From contig NC_066842.1 in NCBI RefSeq assembly GCF_001640805.2, forward strand, positions 22,442,075-22,506,074: a stretch of DNA of 64,000 bases. The letters run 5' to 3'. The stretch is from Lates calcarifer. Taxonomy: Eukaryota > Chordata > Actinopteri > Centropomidae. The position numbers and the translations under genes are program-made. Each line of letters starts with the position of its first letter. Positions within the stretch are counted from its first letter, which is position 1. Shown here piece by piece: positions 22,929 to 64,000 of this stretch. The notes under the pieces were generated by a model, which was not told where the DNA came from, made no database searches, and was given only the letters and a program-made list of their open reading frames with translations.

Positions 22929-23420
22929 TGTGGTAGAAGACCCCTGAGGACTCCAGCTTGTGGTAAGTTTACCTACTATGTGCTTTGGAGTAATTCAGTG
23001 TTTTACTAAGAAATTATTTTAAAATGTGCATTTATAACTTTTCTCCATGACTGAAAATATTTAATATGTTTTAAACAGGATTGTGGAATAACAGACTTTT
23101 GACAGAGACAGGGTCAGGTATGAACACCTTTTATTTAATTGTTAGGTATTTTATGTGAAACATTTCATTAAATTCAGTTAAATTTTGGATGATTTGGATT
23201 ATTGTTAATCTGATCACTAGTAACTCAGTTTAGGAGGGAATTTTAACAAGCTCAAGATCAAGTCACTTGTGATGTGATATAATTTGAGGAGAGATATTTA
23301 ATCAAGTAGTTGAGCTCAGTAATTGTGGGCCGGGTCAGTCACATGAGCTGAGTCAGTAGCTTTAACACAGATAAATAACATTACTCTTTCATTATTACCT
23401 CACAGAAGTAAATTGCCACC
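22929..23420 (+). other. Gene C 5' untranslated exons 1 and 2 and start of exon 3
   Basis: Exon 1 is about 22929-22962 (donor gtaagt). Exon 2 is 23079-23117 (aaacag acceptor, gtatga donor). Exon 3 starts at 23406 after cacag, with the ATG at 23421 in a gccaccATGAG context. Confidence 0.82.
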
Positions 23421-34349
<10,929 letters not shown>

Positions 34350-34405
34350 AGCACTCTAGTTGATGGCTTATTTCTAATCATAAAATATGATGTAAAATAT
34401 ACCAC

Positions 34406-34411
34406 AATAAA
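34406..34411 (+). terminator. Polyadenylation signal of gene C
   Basis: AATAAA 57 bases after the TAA stop. Confidence 0.87.
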
Positions 34412-35335
34412 AGGACCATATCATACTATTTTTGTCTTCAACTGCTGTCTGTATTATTCTGATCTTATTGTGTACTCGAAGAAATAATAAATGTGAGATT
34501 TGGATCATTTTTGATACAGCTGGACAACATTCTGAAAACTTTATTGGAACATTTGGCTACTTAGTTATAGGTAAGAACTGTTTTAATCACCAAAAAGGTC
34601 TAAGAGCACTTTTGGACTCACAAAGAGAAATTAGAGAAACTGGTTAATGAGAAAGGAAAGGGGCCTCACTGTAATCCCCAGCTTAAACCTTTGCATGAAT
34701 ATGTAAGTGGCTTAATGCAAGATGAATTTTCATCTAGAAGTGTTACCTAGAGGCCACAAACAACATTTAAATGAGAAAGTTAGACAGTTCAGTAAACTCG
34801 GGCATACCCGAATCATTACTTGAGTGCATACTTTTGGCTATGATCAAAATATAGTGCCCTCCATAATGTTTGGGACAAAGACACATTTTTCCTTGATATG
34901 CCCCTCTGCTCCACAGTTCAAAATTTCAAATCCAAAACCAATCAGATGGGTATTTGCATACATTTTGGTTTCACCATGTTGAAATCACTCTTTACACAAT
35001 CCCCTTCATGTCAGAGCGCTATAATGTTTGGTACATTTGGCCTCACAGGTGTTTAAGATTACTCCATTGTGTTCCATTACCTCAGTATTGCAGGCATAAG
35101 AAACCTGAGCTTATCTCTAAACTTTCAAACACCTTTGGAGTCTGTAGTTGCCATTGTTCATTATGGGGACAAGAGCCATGTCAGTGAAAGTAAAATAAGC
35201 TGTTGCGAGGCTGAAAAACAAAAATAATAATCAGACCTTGAGATTACCAAAATCAATTGTGTGGAATATTGTTAAGAAGAAAACATTTTATCTGCTCATG
35301 TTCCAGTATGTACCTGCAAACTCATTGGGTGGTGC

Positions 35336-35627
35336 TTTATCCTACAGCAAGATAATGATCCTAAACATAGTGCTAAGGTAACACAGGAGTTTTTCAAAGT
35401 TAAAATAAAAAATAAAAAAATTGCATGGTCTTGAATGGCAGTCACCCGATTTAAATCCAATTCAGCATGCATTCTATATGCTGAAGAGAAAACCTAAGGG
35501 AACAATGTCAAGGAAACAAGAGCTGAAGATGGCTGCATTAAAGGCAAGGCAAAACATCACTAGAAAAGATACTGAACACCTGGTGAAATTGCAGATTTCA
35601 AGCAGTCATTGCATGCTAGTTGGGTAG
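35336..35627 (+). pseudogene. Degraded Tc1-like transposase C-terminal fragment
   Basis: The + strand reads FILQQDNDPKHSAK from about 35336, around the second catalytic Asp, then a disrupted A-rich stretch. It continues in another frame from 35421 with LEWQSPDLNPIQHAFYMLKR. In active Tc1 transposases of the DD34E type the residue after SPDLNPI is the third catalytic acid; here it is Gln (codon 35463-35465). With the frame break and the missing N-terminal DNA-binding part, the protein is dead. The tail runs into the inserted SINE. Confidence 0.8.
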
Positions 35628-35892
35628 CACACTGGTGCACTGGTTAGCACTGTTGCCTCACAGGAAGGAGGATCCTGGTTTGAACTCTGGTTCGCGCATG
35701 GTCATAGACATGCAGGTTAACTAGTGACTCTAAATTACCTGTAGGTGTGAATGTGAATGTGAATGGTTGTTTGTCTATGTATGTCAGTCCGGCGATGAAC
35801 TGATGATAGGTTCAGGGTGTGCCCTCACCTCTCATGTCAGCTGGGATTGGCTGCAGCCCAGTCTAGATAATGGCTGGATAATGGATGGATGG
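35617..35892 (+). mobile_element. tRNA-like SINE nested in the Tc1-like element
   Basis: It begins with a Pol III A-box-like segment (tggttagcactg) and a B-box-like ggtttgaactc. It passes through aactagtgactctaaatt and tgtgaatgtgaatgg, and ends in an (ATGG)n tail. It is flanked by imperfect 9-bp direct repeats, attgcatgc (35608-35616) and attgcatac (35893-35901). The Tc1 sequence resumes after it, so it jumped into the transposon. It resembles a very common fish dispersed repeat; the exact family name is not certain. Confidence 0.75.
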
Positions 35893-36117
35893 ATTGCATA
35901 CAAGGGATATGTAACAAGTACCAGACATGACTGCTTTAACATATAGACTATTGCTATGTCCCAAACAGCTGCAATATGCAAATAGCCTTAAATTAAAGTC
36001 TAGAATGTGTACTTTAATCACATCCCAATGGTTTGATTTGAAATTTTAAACTGTAGAGCAGAAGGTCATATCAGGGAAAAATGTGTCTTTGTCCCAAACA
36101 TTATGGAGGGCACTCTA

Positions 36118-37520
36118 CACCCAGTTACAGAATGCCAGTAGTGGAAAGGTCAAGGAGAGAAGTCTTATGTGTTTGACAGGAATGTTTAGCAGAGAGCTCT
36201 GCAATCACTGTTCTTCTGTCTTCATAGAAAAAGGACCGATGTTTGCTGTTCAAGTATTTTTCCTGCTTTGAATTAATTCATCTTTTTCCATATTAATTAT
36301 AATGTATCTATATTACAATTTTTTCATGTGCTTGTTTAGTACCATGGCCTAATGTTTCAAAAGATTTGTCATTTGTGATTTGAGGAAAACCTGAAACATG
36401 CTTAATACTAAAAATAAACCAAAGCTGTTGTAAAGATAGATCACTTAACGGTAGCCAAACATTTCTACAACAGGTTGATCAGAGAGATAAAGATGACTTT
36501 ATAATCTTCTTATTTAATATTTCTTGGGTCAGATGTAAGTATACATTTTATAAGGGAATTATAAGCAGAAAAAGGAGGGTCAAAGAAAAACCTCACTCTG
36601 GCTTCAGGGCTTTTTTAGAACTTTTAATGGTCTTACAAGATTGTCTGCCTAATTTTGGCCACAGTGCCCCATTTCATTTTGAAAGTGCAACAGCCAATGG
36701 CATTACGCCAACATTTAGCTGATCAATGGTGTAACTTAAGCACTCAGTCAGTAAGTCTGTGACAGACATTTGCGTTGATAGTCTAGTCTTGCTCTTCCCA
36801 GAAATTCTGCCAAAAATTTGCAGTCTTCAAAGGAGTAGTTGGTTCTAAACATCCAGTATGTATCCCATTGGTAAAGCATACATAATATTAACTGTTTTAA
36901 AGCTACCATCAAATTGCATGAGTGACATTTATTCCTTACCTGTAAAATCCTTGGATCATTGTACTGGCACTAAAGAAAGCTAGTGAGTTAGCTAGCATCA
37001 CAGCACATCCTGACCTGGTGTCACTGTACTCACCCATGCTAATCCCACCACCTGTGGTCTTACATTTAGCTCTCACATTGACGATGATTGAGGATGTCAA
37101 CAGCTGTTGTCAACTTGGATTCAGGGTGGCAACAATGGATTCCAATGAAGACCTTGAGACAGAAAAAAAAAACTAAAAATAACAAAGCATTCTGAGGGTG
37201 TCAAAGCATTTCTGCAGCTGCTCCATGTGAGTATTTTTGATTTTTCACACCAGTTTACACTCACTCAATAGTATCAGGCCCTGTGTCTCTGGTTGGCCCA
37301 GTATTATTCATGGAAAATAATTTCAAATAATGGATGAGCCACTCTCTGTTTCTGTGGTGTAGAGCTATATTAAAACTGAATGTGTTACTCAGATTTTTGC
37401 ATACAATGGTTACTATCCTATTAAGGGTCACCATTAAAATGAAATATGTTTAGAATCCCAGATATCTTCATTTGTCACCTACCATGCAGTTCTGGTTATC
37501 CTCTCATTGGCACATCAATC
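36118..37520. other. C-D spacer without genes
   Basis: No gene or mobile element recognised. Several blocks match the B-C spacer (for example aaaccaaagctgt, gtgacatttattcc, and aacagctgttgtc near 37100 against 21390) and the D-E spacer (51420-51700). This is ancestral spacer carried along with the gene duplication. Confidence 0.6.
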
Positions 37521-37523
37521 TAA

Positions 37524-38060
37524 CAGAATGTTGCAGCAACAATGCTAACCAAGTCCAGAAAGTTTGACCATATTACTGCGATTTTAGCCTCCCTTCACTG
37601 GCTCCCTATTCATATTAGATCAGAATTTGAAGTGCTCCTACTGACCTACAAAATTCTAAATGGGCTAGCCACCTCATTCTTGCCTGATCTTCTTAATCCT
37701 CCAAGCTGTGTGCCTCCTTTACTTTCTCTCTGTCCTCTCTCTCTCCCTCTCTCCCTTCCTCTTTCTCTGTCCTCTAGCTCTCTCTTTCCCTCTCTCCCTT
37801 CCTCCCTGTCCTCTCTCTTCATTATTCTATCCTGTAGTTTTGCGCTTTCGTTTCTCTCTCCTTCTCCTGTCGCTTATTGCAGGTTTTTCTTCTTAGTGCT
37901 TGCCCATGGTGGGAATTCTTGGGTCTCTCTTTGTAAATTATTATTAAATGTAATATAAATAGCATGGCCTAGGCTTGCTCTATATGCACAGTGCCTTGAG
38001 ATAACTTCTGTTGTGAAGTGGCGCTATATAAATTAAAATTTACTTGACTGACTTGACTTG
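37524..38060 (+). mobile_element. LINE 3'-end fragment (L2/CR1-like)
   Basis: 37524-37710 reads QNVAATMLTKSRKFDHITAI followed by LASLHWLPIHIRSEFEVLLL and TYKILNGLA, the well-known C-terminal block of L2/CR1-type non-LTR reverse transcriptases. A C/T-rich low-complexity run follows (about 37715-37820). The end has the usual 3' tail with agtgccttgagataacttc and ggcgctatataaatt, then a short ttgact repeat. It interrupts spacer sequence continuous elsewhere (cacatcaat...ctatgaat...ggcagcag, compare 21690-21720). Heavily 5'-truncated, as is typical. The clade assignment is from motif memory. Confidence 0.75.
37715..37820. repeat. Polypyrimidine (CT/CCT)n low-complexity tract
   Basis: Runs of ctctctctccctctctccc inside the LINE fragment; the apparent Leu/Ser-rich reading frame over it is a by-product of composition. 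Confidence 0.9.
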
Positions 38061-38189
38061 AACTATGAATTTGGCAGCAGGCAAAATGTGGTAACAGCTC
38101 ACATCACACTGTCACCACTCATCCTGCTCTATAATGAAGTATTGTTTAACTGGACTGCCTCCCAATGAATAAAGTAACACTTTGAAGTG

Positions 38190-38360
38190 GAAGCAGTTAC
38201 ACTCGTAAAAAGGCAGAAAATAGACTTATATCTATAAAAATACTTTAAGTTACGGTTACACTCATAAACATCTAGTGAAACACAAGCCGCTATGCAGCCT
38301 GTGTAGACAGCTGTATTGATTAAAATTAAAGCATATGTGCTCCTTCATCTGTGCAAGATA
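38190..38360 (+). promoter_or_regulatory. Conserved distal upstream block of gene D
   Basis: The same cores as in gene C (aaaaggcagaaaatag, ggttacactcataaa, catctgtgcaaga), plus a CAGCTG E-box near 38308 and an A/T-rich ctataaaaata. It lies about 0.3-0.5 kb upstream of TATA. Confidence 0.5.
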
Positions 38361-38609
38361 TCAAATTAAGAAAATGGATGGAACGTATTCTATGTTGACG
38401 CTATGTTAATCACAGTTAATGCAGCCACTGAGACATGGCTAGAGGAACTAAAAAATGTTATATTAAAAAAATGTCATACAACTATAAGCCATAGAAAACA
38501 AGAAGCTTCATTTAAAGTATTATTAATTATACATTTTATCAGAAACTGATTAGAAAGGGAAAACAGGAACTGTATGTACAAGTGCTTTGTTTCCACAAAA
38601 AACTAACAT

Positions 38610-38696
38610 CCCTATTTGGTATATATGCCATTTATAACTTTGCCTGCGTCAGCCAGTCAGCTCCAATATAAAGAGTCCCAAGAGAACAGAGCAGTG
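38610..38696 (+). promoter_or_regulatory. Gene D core promoter
   Basis: CArG-like CCCTATTTGG (38610-38619) and TATAAA (38667-38672), again 57 bp apart, with the exon 1 donor 63 bp after TATA. Predicted start near 38697. Confidence 0.85.
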
Positions 38697-39140
38697 TGTG
38701 GTAGAAAACCCCTGAAGACTCCAGCTTGTGGTAAGCTTATCTACTATGTGATTTGGAGTAATTATTCTATTTTATTTTAAAATATTAATTAGTTAACAAC
38801 TTCGTAAAACCTTTCTCCATTACTGAAAATGTGTAATATCTTTTAAACAGGATTGTGGACTAAAACAAACTTTTGTCAGAGGAAGGGTCAGGTATGAACA
38901 ACTTGACAGCTTTGAAAAAATTGTTATGTATCTTGTGTATTTTTTTCAGTTTCATCCTGTTAGTGAATTTCTATTAACTATTAACTAATAAACTCAAGGT
39001 CAAGGTCAAGTCACTTGTGATGACAGATATCATTAAAGATTATTCTGGGCTGTTTCAGTCACATGAGCTGAGTCAGTAGCTTTAACACAGATAAATAACA
39101 TTACTCTTTCATTATTACCTCACAGAAGTAAATTGCCACC
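38697..39140 (+). other. Gene D 5' untranslated exons 1 and 2 and start of exon 3
   Basis: Exon 1 is about 38697-38730 (donor gtaagc). Exon 2 is 38851-38891 (aaacag acceptor, gtatga donor). Exon 3 starts at 39126, 15 bases before the ATG. The ~80 bp before the ATG are almost identical to gene C. Confidence 0.82.
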
Positions 39141-49863
<10,723 letters not shown>

Positions 49864-49919
49864 GGCACTCCAGATGCTGTGCTCTTTCTAATCCTATAAT
49901 ATGATGTGAAATATCCCAC

Positions 49920-49925
49920 AATAAA
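49920..49925 (+). terminator. Polyadenylation signal of gene D
   Basis: AATAAA 57 bases after the TGA stop. Confidence 0.86.
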
Positions 49926-52207
49926 ATAGATTTTGATCTTGAATCGCTGTCTTGGGTTATTCTAATCTAATTGTGTCCTTGAGATTTGGATTGTTTGTAA
50001 CACAGCTAGACAACATCCTGCAAACTTAACTGGAATATCTGGCAACAAAATAAACTATGCTGCATATTGTTTAATGTATAGATACAGGCTGTTTTAAAGT
50101 CAACAATGACCAGAAGTATGTATCTGATGAAACTACTTGTTTAACAATTGAGGTACATGGTATGAAAAACTGGTAAGCATTCACCCAATATACAAACATT
50201 CTGAGCACAATTGAGAGGAGAGCCAGGAGGGACTGTATTCTCAAGGGTTCCCCTGGGATCCCTTTCAGTTTCACAAAGAGAAGTTAGAGAAAGTGGTTAA
50301 GGGGAAAGGAAAATGGATTTTACTGATGTCACTGCAATCCCCACATGAAACACTAACATAAACAAGTATAAATAGGTGGCTTACTTCAAGATGAGTTCTT
50401 ACTAAGGAGCCTTCCCAGGAGGCCACAAACAATTAAATAAGTCTAGGCCAAAAGCAAATACATGGCTAGACCTAATTAGCATATCTATGATCTCATCATG
50501 TCATATTTGAATTCAGCCTAGTGTCAGCTGGCTTCAGTCCTTTATCTGTTTGCTTCTTTTCTTCTCTCTGCACTGAAATGTACAGTATTTAAAAACACAC
50601 ACATTTTTCTGTTTCTGTTGTGAGGTGATGGAATAAGCGCACTGCTAAAATCTTGTCAAAATCACCATAGACACATAAAGACAATGGCAGTGATGTGATT
50701 CTGGCTATATTTATTTGTAAATGATCACTCAGAGAAAAAATTAGAAGCTCATTCACGTTTAAGTTAAGTGTTAACAGTTAACGGAATGAAATGTATAGAG
50801 ATGTGTGTTTGTGGAAGGAAAGCCTGACCTCATGCTTGTGGGGCAATACTGGGGACTCTCTTCTATAGAAAATAGCTAAGGTTTTAGTCCAAAAAGCTCC
50901 TATATTTATCACTAGGTGCTGCTAAGGGGGTCTGAAAACTTGCTAAATCTGGCAACACAGATGCTCCATTGGCAACACAGGCTGTCAGTGCCTCACTGAT
51001 TTTTCTTGCTTTACTTTGAATGAATTAATCTTTCTTCCTTAGTTGTAGTGTCTCTCTGTCACCTTGATTCTTACTGTACTATGACCTCATGCTGCAACAA
51101 AATAGTCAATTGGGATTTTGCTAAAGCCTGAAACACACTTGTTATTAAAATATCCTATACTAATATTCTTAACTTTCCAATTTAATACTTTTTTAAAGGA
51201 TAGTCTGAGGTCTAATACTTGATTTTGTGAAATCAACAGAGAAAGAGGGCAAATGAGAAAAACTTTGGCCAGAGGAATATTTTTAAATATTTAATGGTCT
51301 TAGATGATGGTCTTGAAAAGACTCAAACAAATTTGAACATTTAATTCACAGCAATATGAAAGTACCAGCATTCATTCGGTTTGTAAAACATTCATAATAT
51401 TATCTGTTGTAAAGCTCCCATCAAATGTCAAAAGTGACATTTATGTCTAAAACACTTTAAAGACATCAATTACCTTCTGTGAAATCCTCAAATCATCTGA
51501 ATAATTGGTGCTAAAGGAAACTAGTGAGCATGATCCCAAAATGCAAACATTTTTTCAGTGTCCTAGCATCACAGCATAACCTGATCTGGGGTCACTGCAC
51601 TCCCCCATGCCAAGCCTACTGCCTGTGGGTTTACATGTTGCTGTTCAAACTTGTCGTCATGTCATCATTTTGGATAAATGGATTCCAATGGTGATTTTGA
51701 GTCACAGAGTCTATTTCAAAACATTCAAAAGTTTGCAGTGTCTCAAAACATTCCTAAAGCCTGATCTAATACTCCATGTGTTTAATATGTTCAATTCGTA
51801 TATGTTACAGTATTGTATTTTTTCACACAAATGATTATTATTTGTTTTCATTTACTACAATTTTTACAGTACCAGAACAAATGGCTCTGGTTGGCTCAGT
51901 ATTTTTCAAACATCTAAAATCATTTCAAATAATAGATGACCCACACTCCTCTTTCTCATGGGCACATCAATCTAACTGTGGCAAAATGTGGCCTTGGTCT
52001 TCTTACTGTGGTAGTGTTAAGCTCCTATGTTGGTTTGGAAAACAATGTTACTGAAATTCTCTGCTGAAATATAACAATCATACATTGCTGTGATTAGTTT
52101 CCTGTCCTGCTCTATTTGCACATTTACACATGATCAAATAATGATAGTGATGAATAATTATAATTTACTGTGTAACTGGGCTGCCAACCATATAAAGTAA
52201 AACTCTG
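49926..52207. other. D-E spacer without genes
   Basis: No gene and no recognisable mobile element; the shortest spacer in the array. Homology to the other spacers is patchy (for example 51420-51440 and 51555-51640 match 36925 and 36995-37060), so it is probably closest to the ancestral spacer arrangement. Confidence 0.6.
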
Positions 52208-52388
52208 AAGTGGAAGATGTCACCCTCGTGAAAAGGCAGAAAATAGAAAGGAGCCTATAAAGATGCTTTAGGTTGTGGTTACACTCATAAAAGTGAAATG
52301 TGACCAGCTGTACAGTCTGTATGGGCAACTGTATTGAACCTGTATTGAAAATTAAAGCATATGTTTTCCTTCATCTGTGCATAAGATT
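52208..52388 (+). promoter_or_regulatory. Conserved distal upstream block of gene E
   Basis: Carries gaaaaggcagaaaatag, gcctataaagatgc, ggttacactcataaa and a CAGCTG E-box (52305-52310), in the order found in genes C and D. Confidence 0.5.
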
Positions 52389-52680
52389 GCAAATTTAAAA
52401 AGTGGCTAAAAAGCATTCTGTGTTGACACAATGTTAATCACCACCAAGGGACCACTTGGACTTTGATGGAAAAAAAAACCCTGCTTCTTGTGCACTCTGC
52501 CACTTTCTGTTTCTTTTACTTTATGCTTCTATGATACCTTGGAATGCCAAGACAAAACGTCAAAATATAATTTTTATTTCAACTATTATTAATTAGAAAT
52601 TTTATTAGAAACTGATTAGAAAGGGAAAACAGGAACTGTATGTATGAGTGCTATGTTTCCTCATTAAACTGTTATGCACA

Positions 52681-52767
52681 CCCTATTTGGTATATATCCC
52701 ATATTTAACTTTTGCTGTGTAGACAGTTCAGATCCAATATAAAGAGTGCCAAGAGGACAGAGCAGTG
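52681..52767 (+). promoter_or_regulatory. Gene E core promoter
   Basis: CArG-like CCCTATTTGG (52681-52690) and TATAAA (52738-52743), 57 bp apart; exon 1 donor 63 bp after TATA. Predicted start near 52768. Confidence 0.85.
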
Positions 52768-53262
52768 TGTGGTAGAAGACCCTTGAGGACCCCAGTTTGT
52801 GGTAAGCATATCAAAATTTACAAAGAAATTACTTTAAAATATTAATTTGAAATATATTTGTTAAACAAATATTTATATTAAAATTTTTCTCAATAACACA
52901 ACAGGATTGTGGAATAACAGACTTTTGACAGAGGAGGGTCAGGTATGAAAGCCTTTTTTCATATGAAGCATTTCATTCAGTTCAGTTCTGTTCAGTTTTT
53001 CTTCATCCAGGTTTGTCAAAACTCAGGTTAATGTTAATCTGATCACCATTAGCACAGTCTAGGAAGGATTTTGAATAAGATAAAGATTATGGTAAAGTCA
53101 CTTGTGATAATGGACAGATATCAGATGAGTGGAGATATGTTAATGTTAGTTGCTGAATTTGGTTATTGTGGCTGGTTGAATCACATGATCTGAGTCAGTA
53201 GCTTTAACCAAGATAAATAACATTACTCTTTCATTATTACCTCACAGAAGTAAATTGCCACC
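52768..53262 (+). other. Gene E 5' untranslated exons 1 and 2 and start of exon 3
   Basis: Exon 1 is about 52768-52801 (donor gtaagc). Exon 2 is 52915-52942, after an acacaacag acceptor and before gtatga; it is shorter than in the other copies. Exon 3 starts at 53248, with ATG at 53263. Confidence 0.8.
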
Positions 53263-63899
<10,637 letters not shown>

Positions 63900-64000
63900 G
63901 TAAAGAAGTACACATTTAAGTTTCATGAAAAATATGACTTCCTCATACTCCAATTTACATGACACACAATACTTCAGAGCAGATGTTTGATTTACAAATC

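Larger units (their letters stand above)
34852..36115 (+). mobile_element. Tc1-like DNA transposon with long terminal inverted repeats
   Basis: The left end (agtgccctccataatgtttg) and right end are inverted copies: about 40 of the outer 41 bases match, and similarity continues for roughly 90 bp (34852-34940 and 36025-36115). TA dinucleotides flank it at 34850-34851 and 36116-36117, the target duplication expected for Tc1/mariner. It spans 1,264 bp including a nested SINE of about 276 bp, so the element itself is about 1 kb, shorter than a full Tc1 (~1.6 kb). It holds transposase remnants. It is absent from the other spacers, so it inserted after the duplications. Confidence 0.88.

Noticed and set aside
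37542..37958. 138-codon + strand frame rich in Leu, Ser and Pro
   Set aside because: A LINE reverse-transcriptase tail followed by translated CT repeat; not an independent gene.

Overview
The window looks like a teleost fish chromosome. It carries a head-to-tail array, all on the + strand, of fast-type sarcomeric (class II) myosin heavy chain genes. The evidence for a fish is the compact ~10.7-11.9 kb genes with short introns, fast skeletal MYH protein sequence, and Tc1-, hAT-, LINE- and SINE-type insertions of kinds common in fish genomes. The species cannot be named from the sequence.

Layout: gene A, last two exons only (58-390); gene B (ATG 4286, stop 16195); gene C (ATG 23421, stop 34349); gene D (ATG 39141, stop 49863); gene E (ATG 53263 to the window edge, lacking only its last exon). 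Each complete copy has two untranslated 5' exons and 39 coding exons of matching lengths. C and D are fully open (5,814 nt, 1,937 residues each). B carries six single-base insertions in coding exons, and E carries one. The surrounding sequence is otherwise nearly identical and intact, so unpolished long-read consensus is as likely as true pseudogenes.

Spacers: A-B (about 3.3 kb) holds a decayed Tc1-like element, microsatellites and a 'ghost' copy of the MYH promoter about 1.3 kb upstream of B. B-C (about 6.7 kb) holds a 1,176-bp hAT-type element with a perfect 8-bp target duplication, a 500-bp solo LTR with a 5-bp duplication, and unassigned sequence. C-D (about 4.3 kb) holds a Tc1-like element with a SINE nested in it, and a LINE 3' end. 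D-E (about 2.8 kb) shows no recognisable mobile element. Remaining spacer sequence is homologous between copies, so the duplicated unit included flanks.

Regulation: four live promoters plus the ghost share a CArG-like box exactly 57 bp upstream of the TATA position; in the four live genes TATA lies exactly 63 bp upstream of the exon 1 donor. Genes C-E also share a distal block about 0.4-0.5 kb upstream. Intron sequence shows mosaic relationships (B with C and D with E at the ends, C with D in the middle), which points to gene conversion homogenising the array. Such arrays supply bulk fast-muscle thick-filament myosin and let copies be used at different stages or temperatures; which copy does what cannot be read from sequence alone.

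I found no undescribed non-myosin system. The most notable signals are the ghost promoter, the fixed promoter geometry, a GC-AG intron kept in all four readable copies, and the clustered +1 insertions in gene B.
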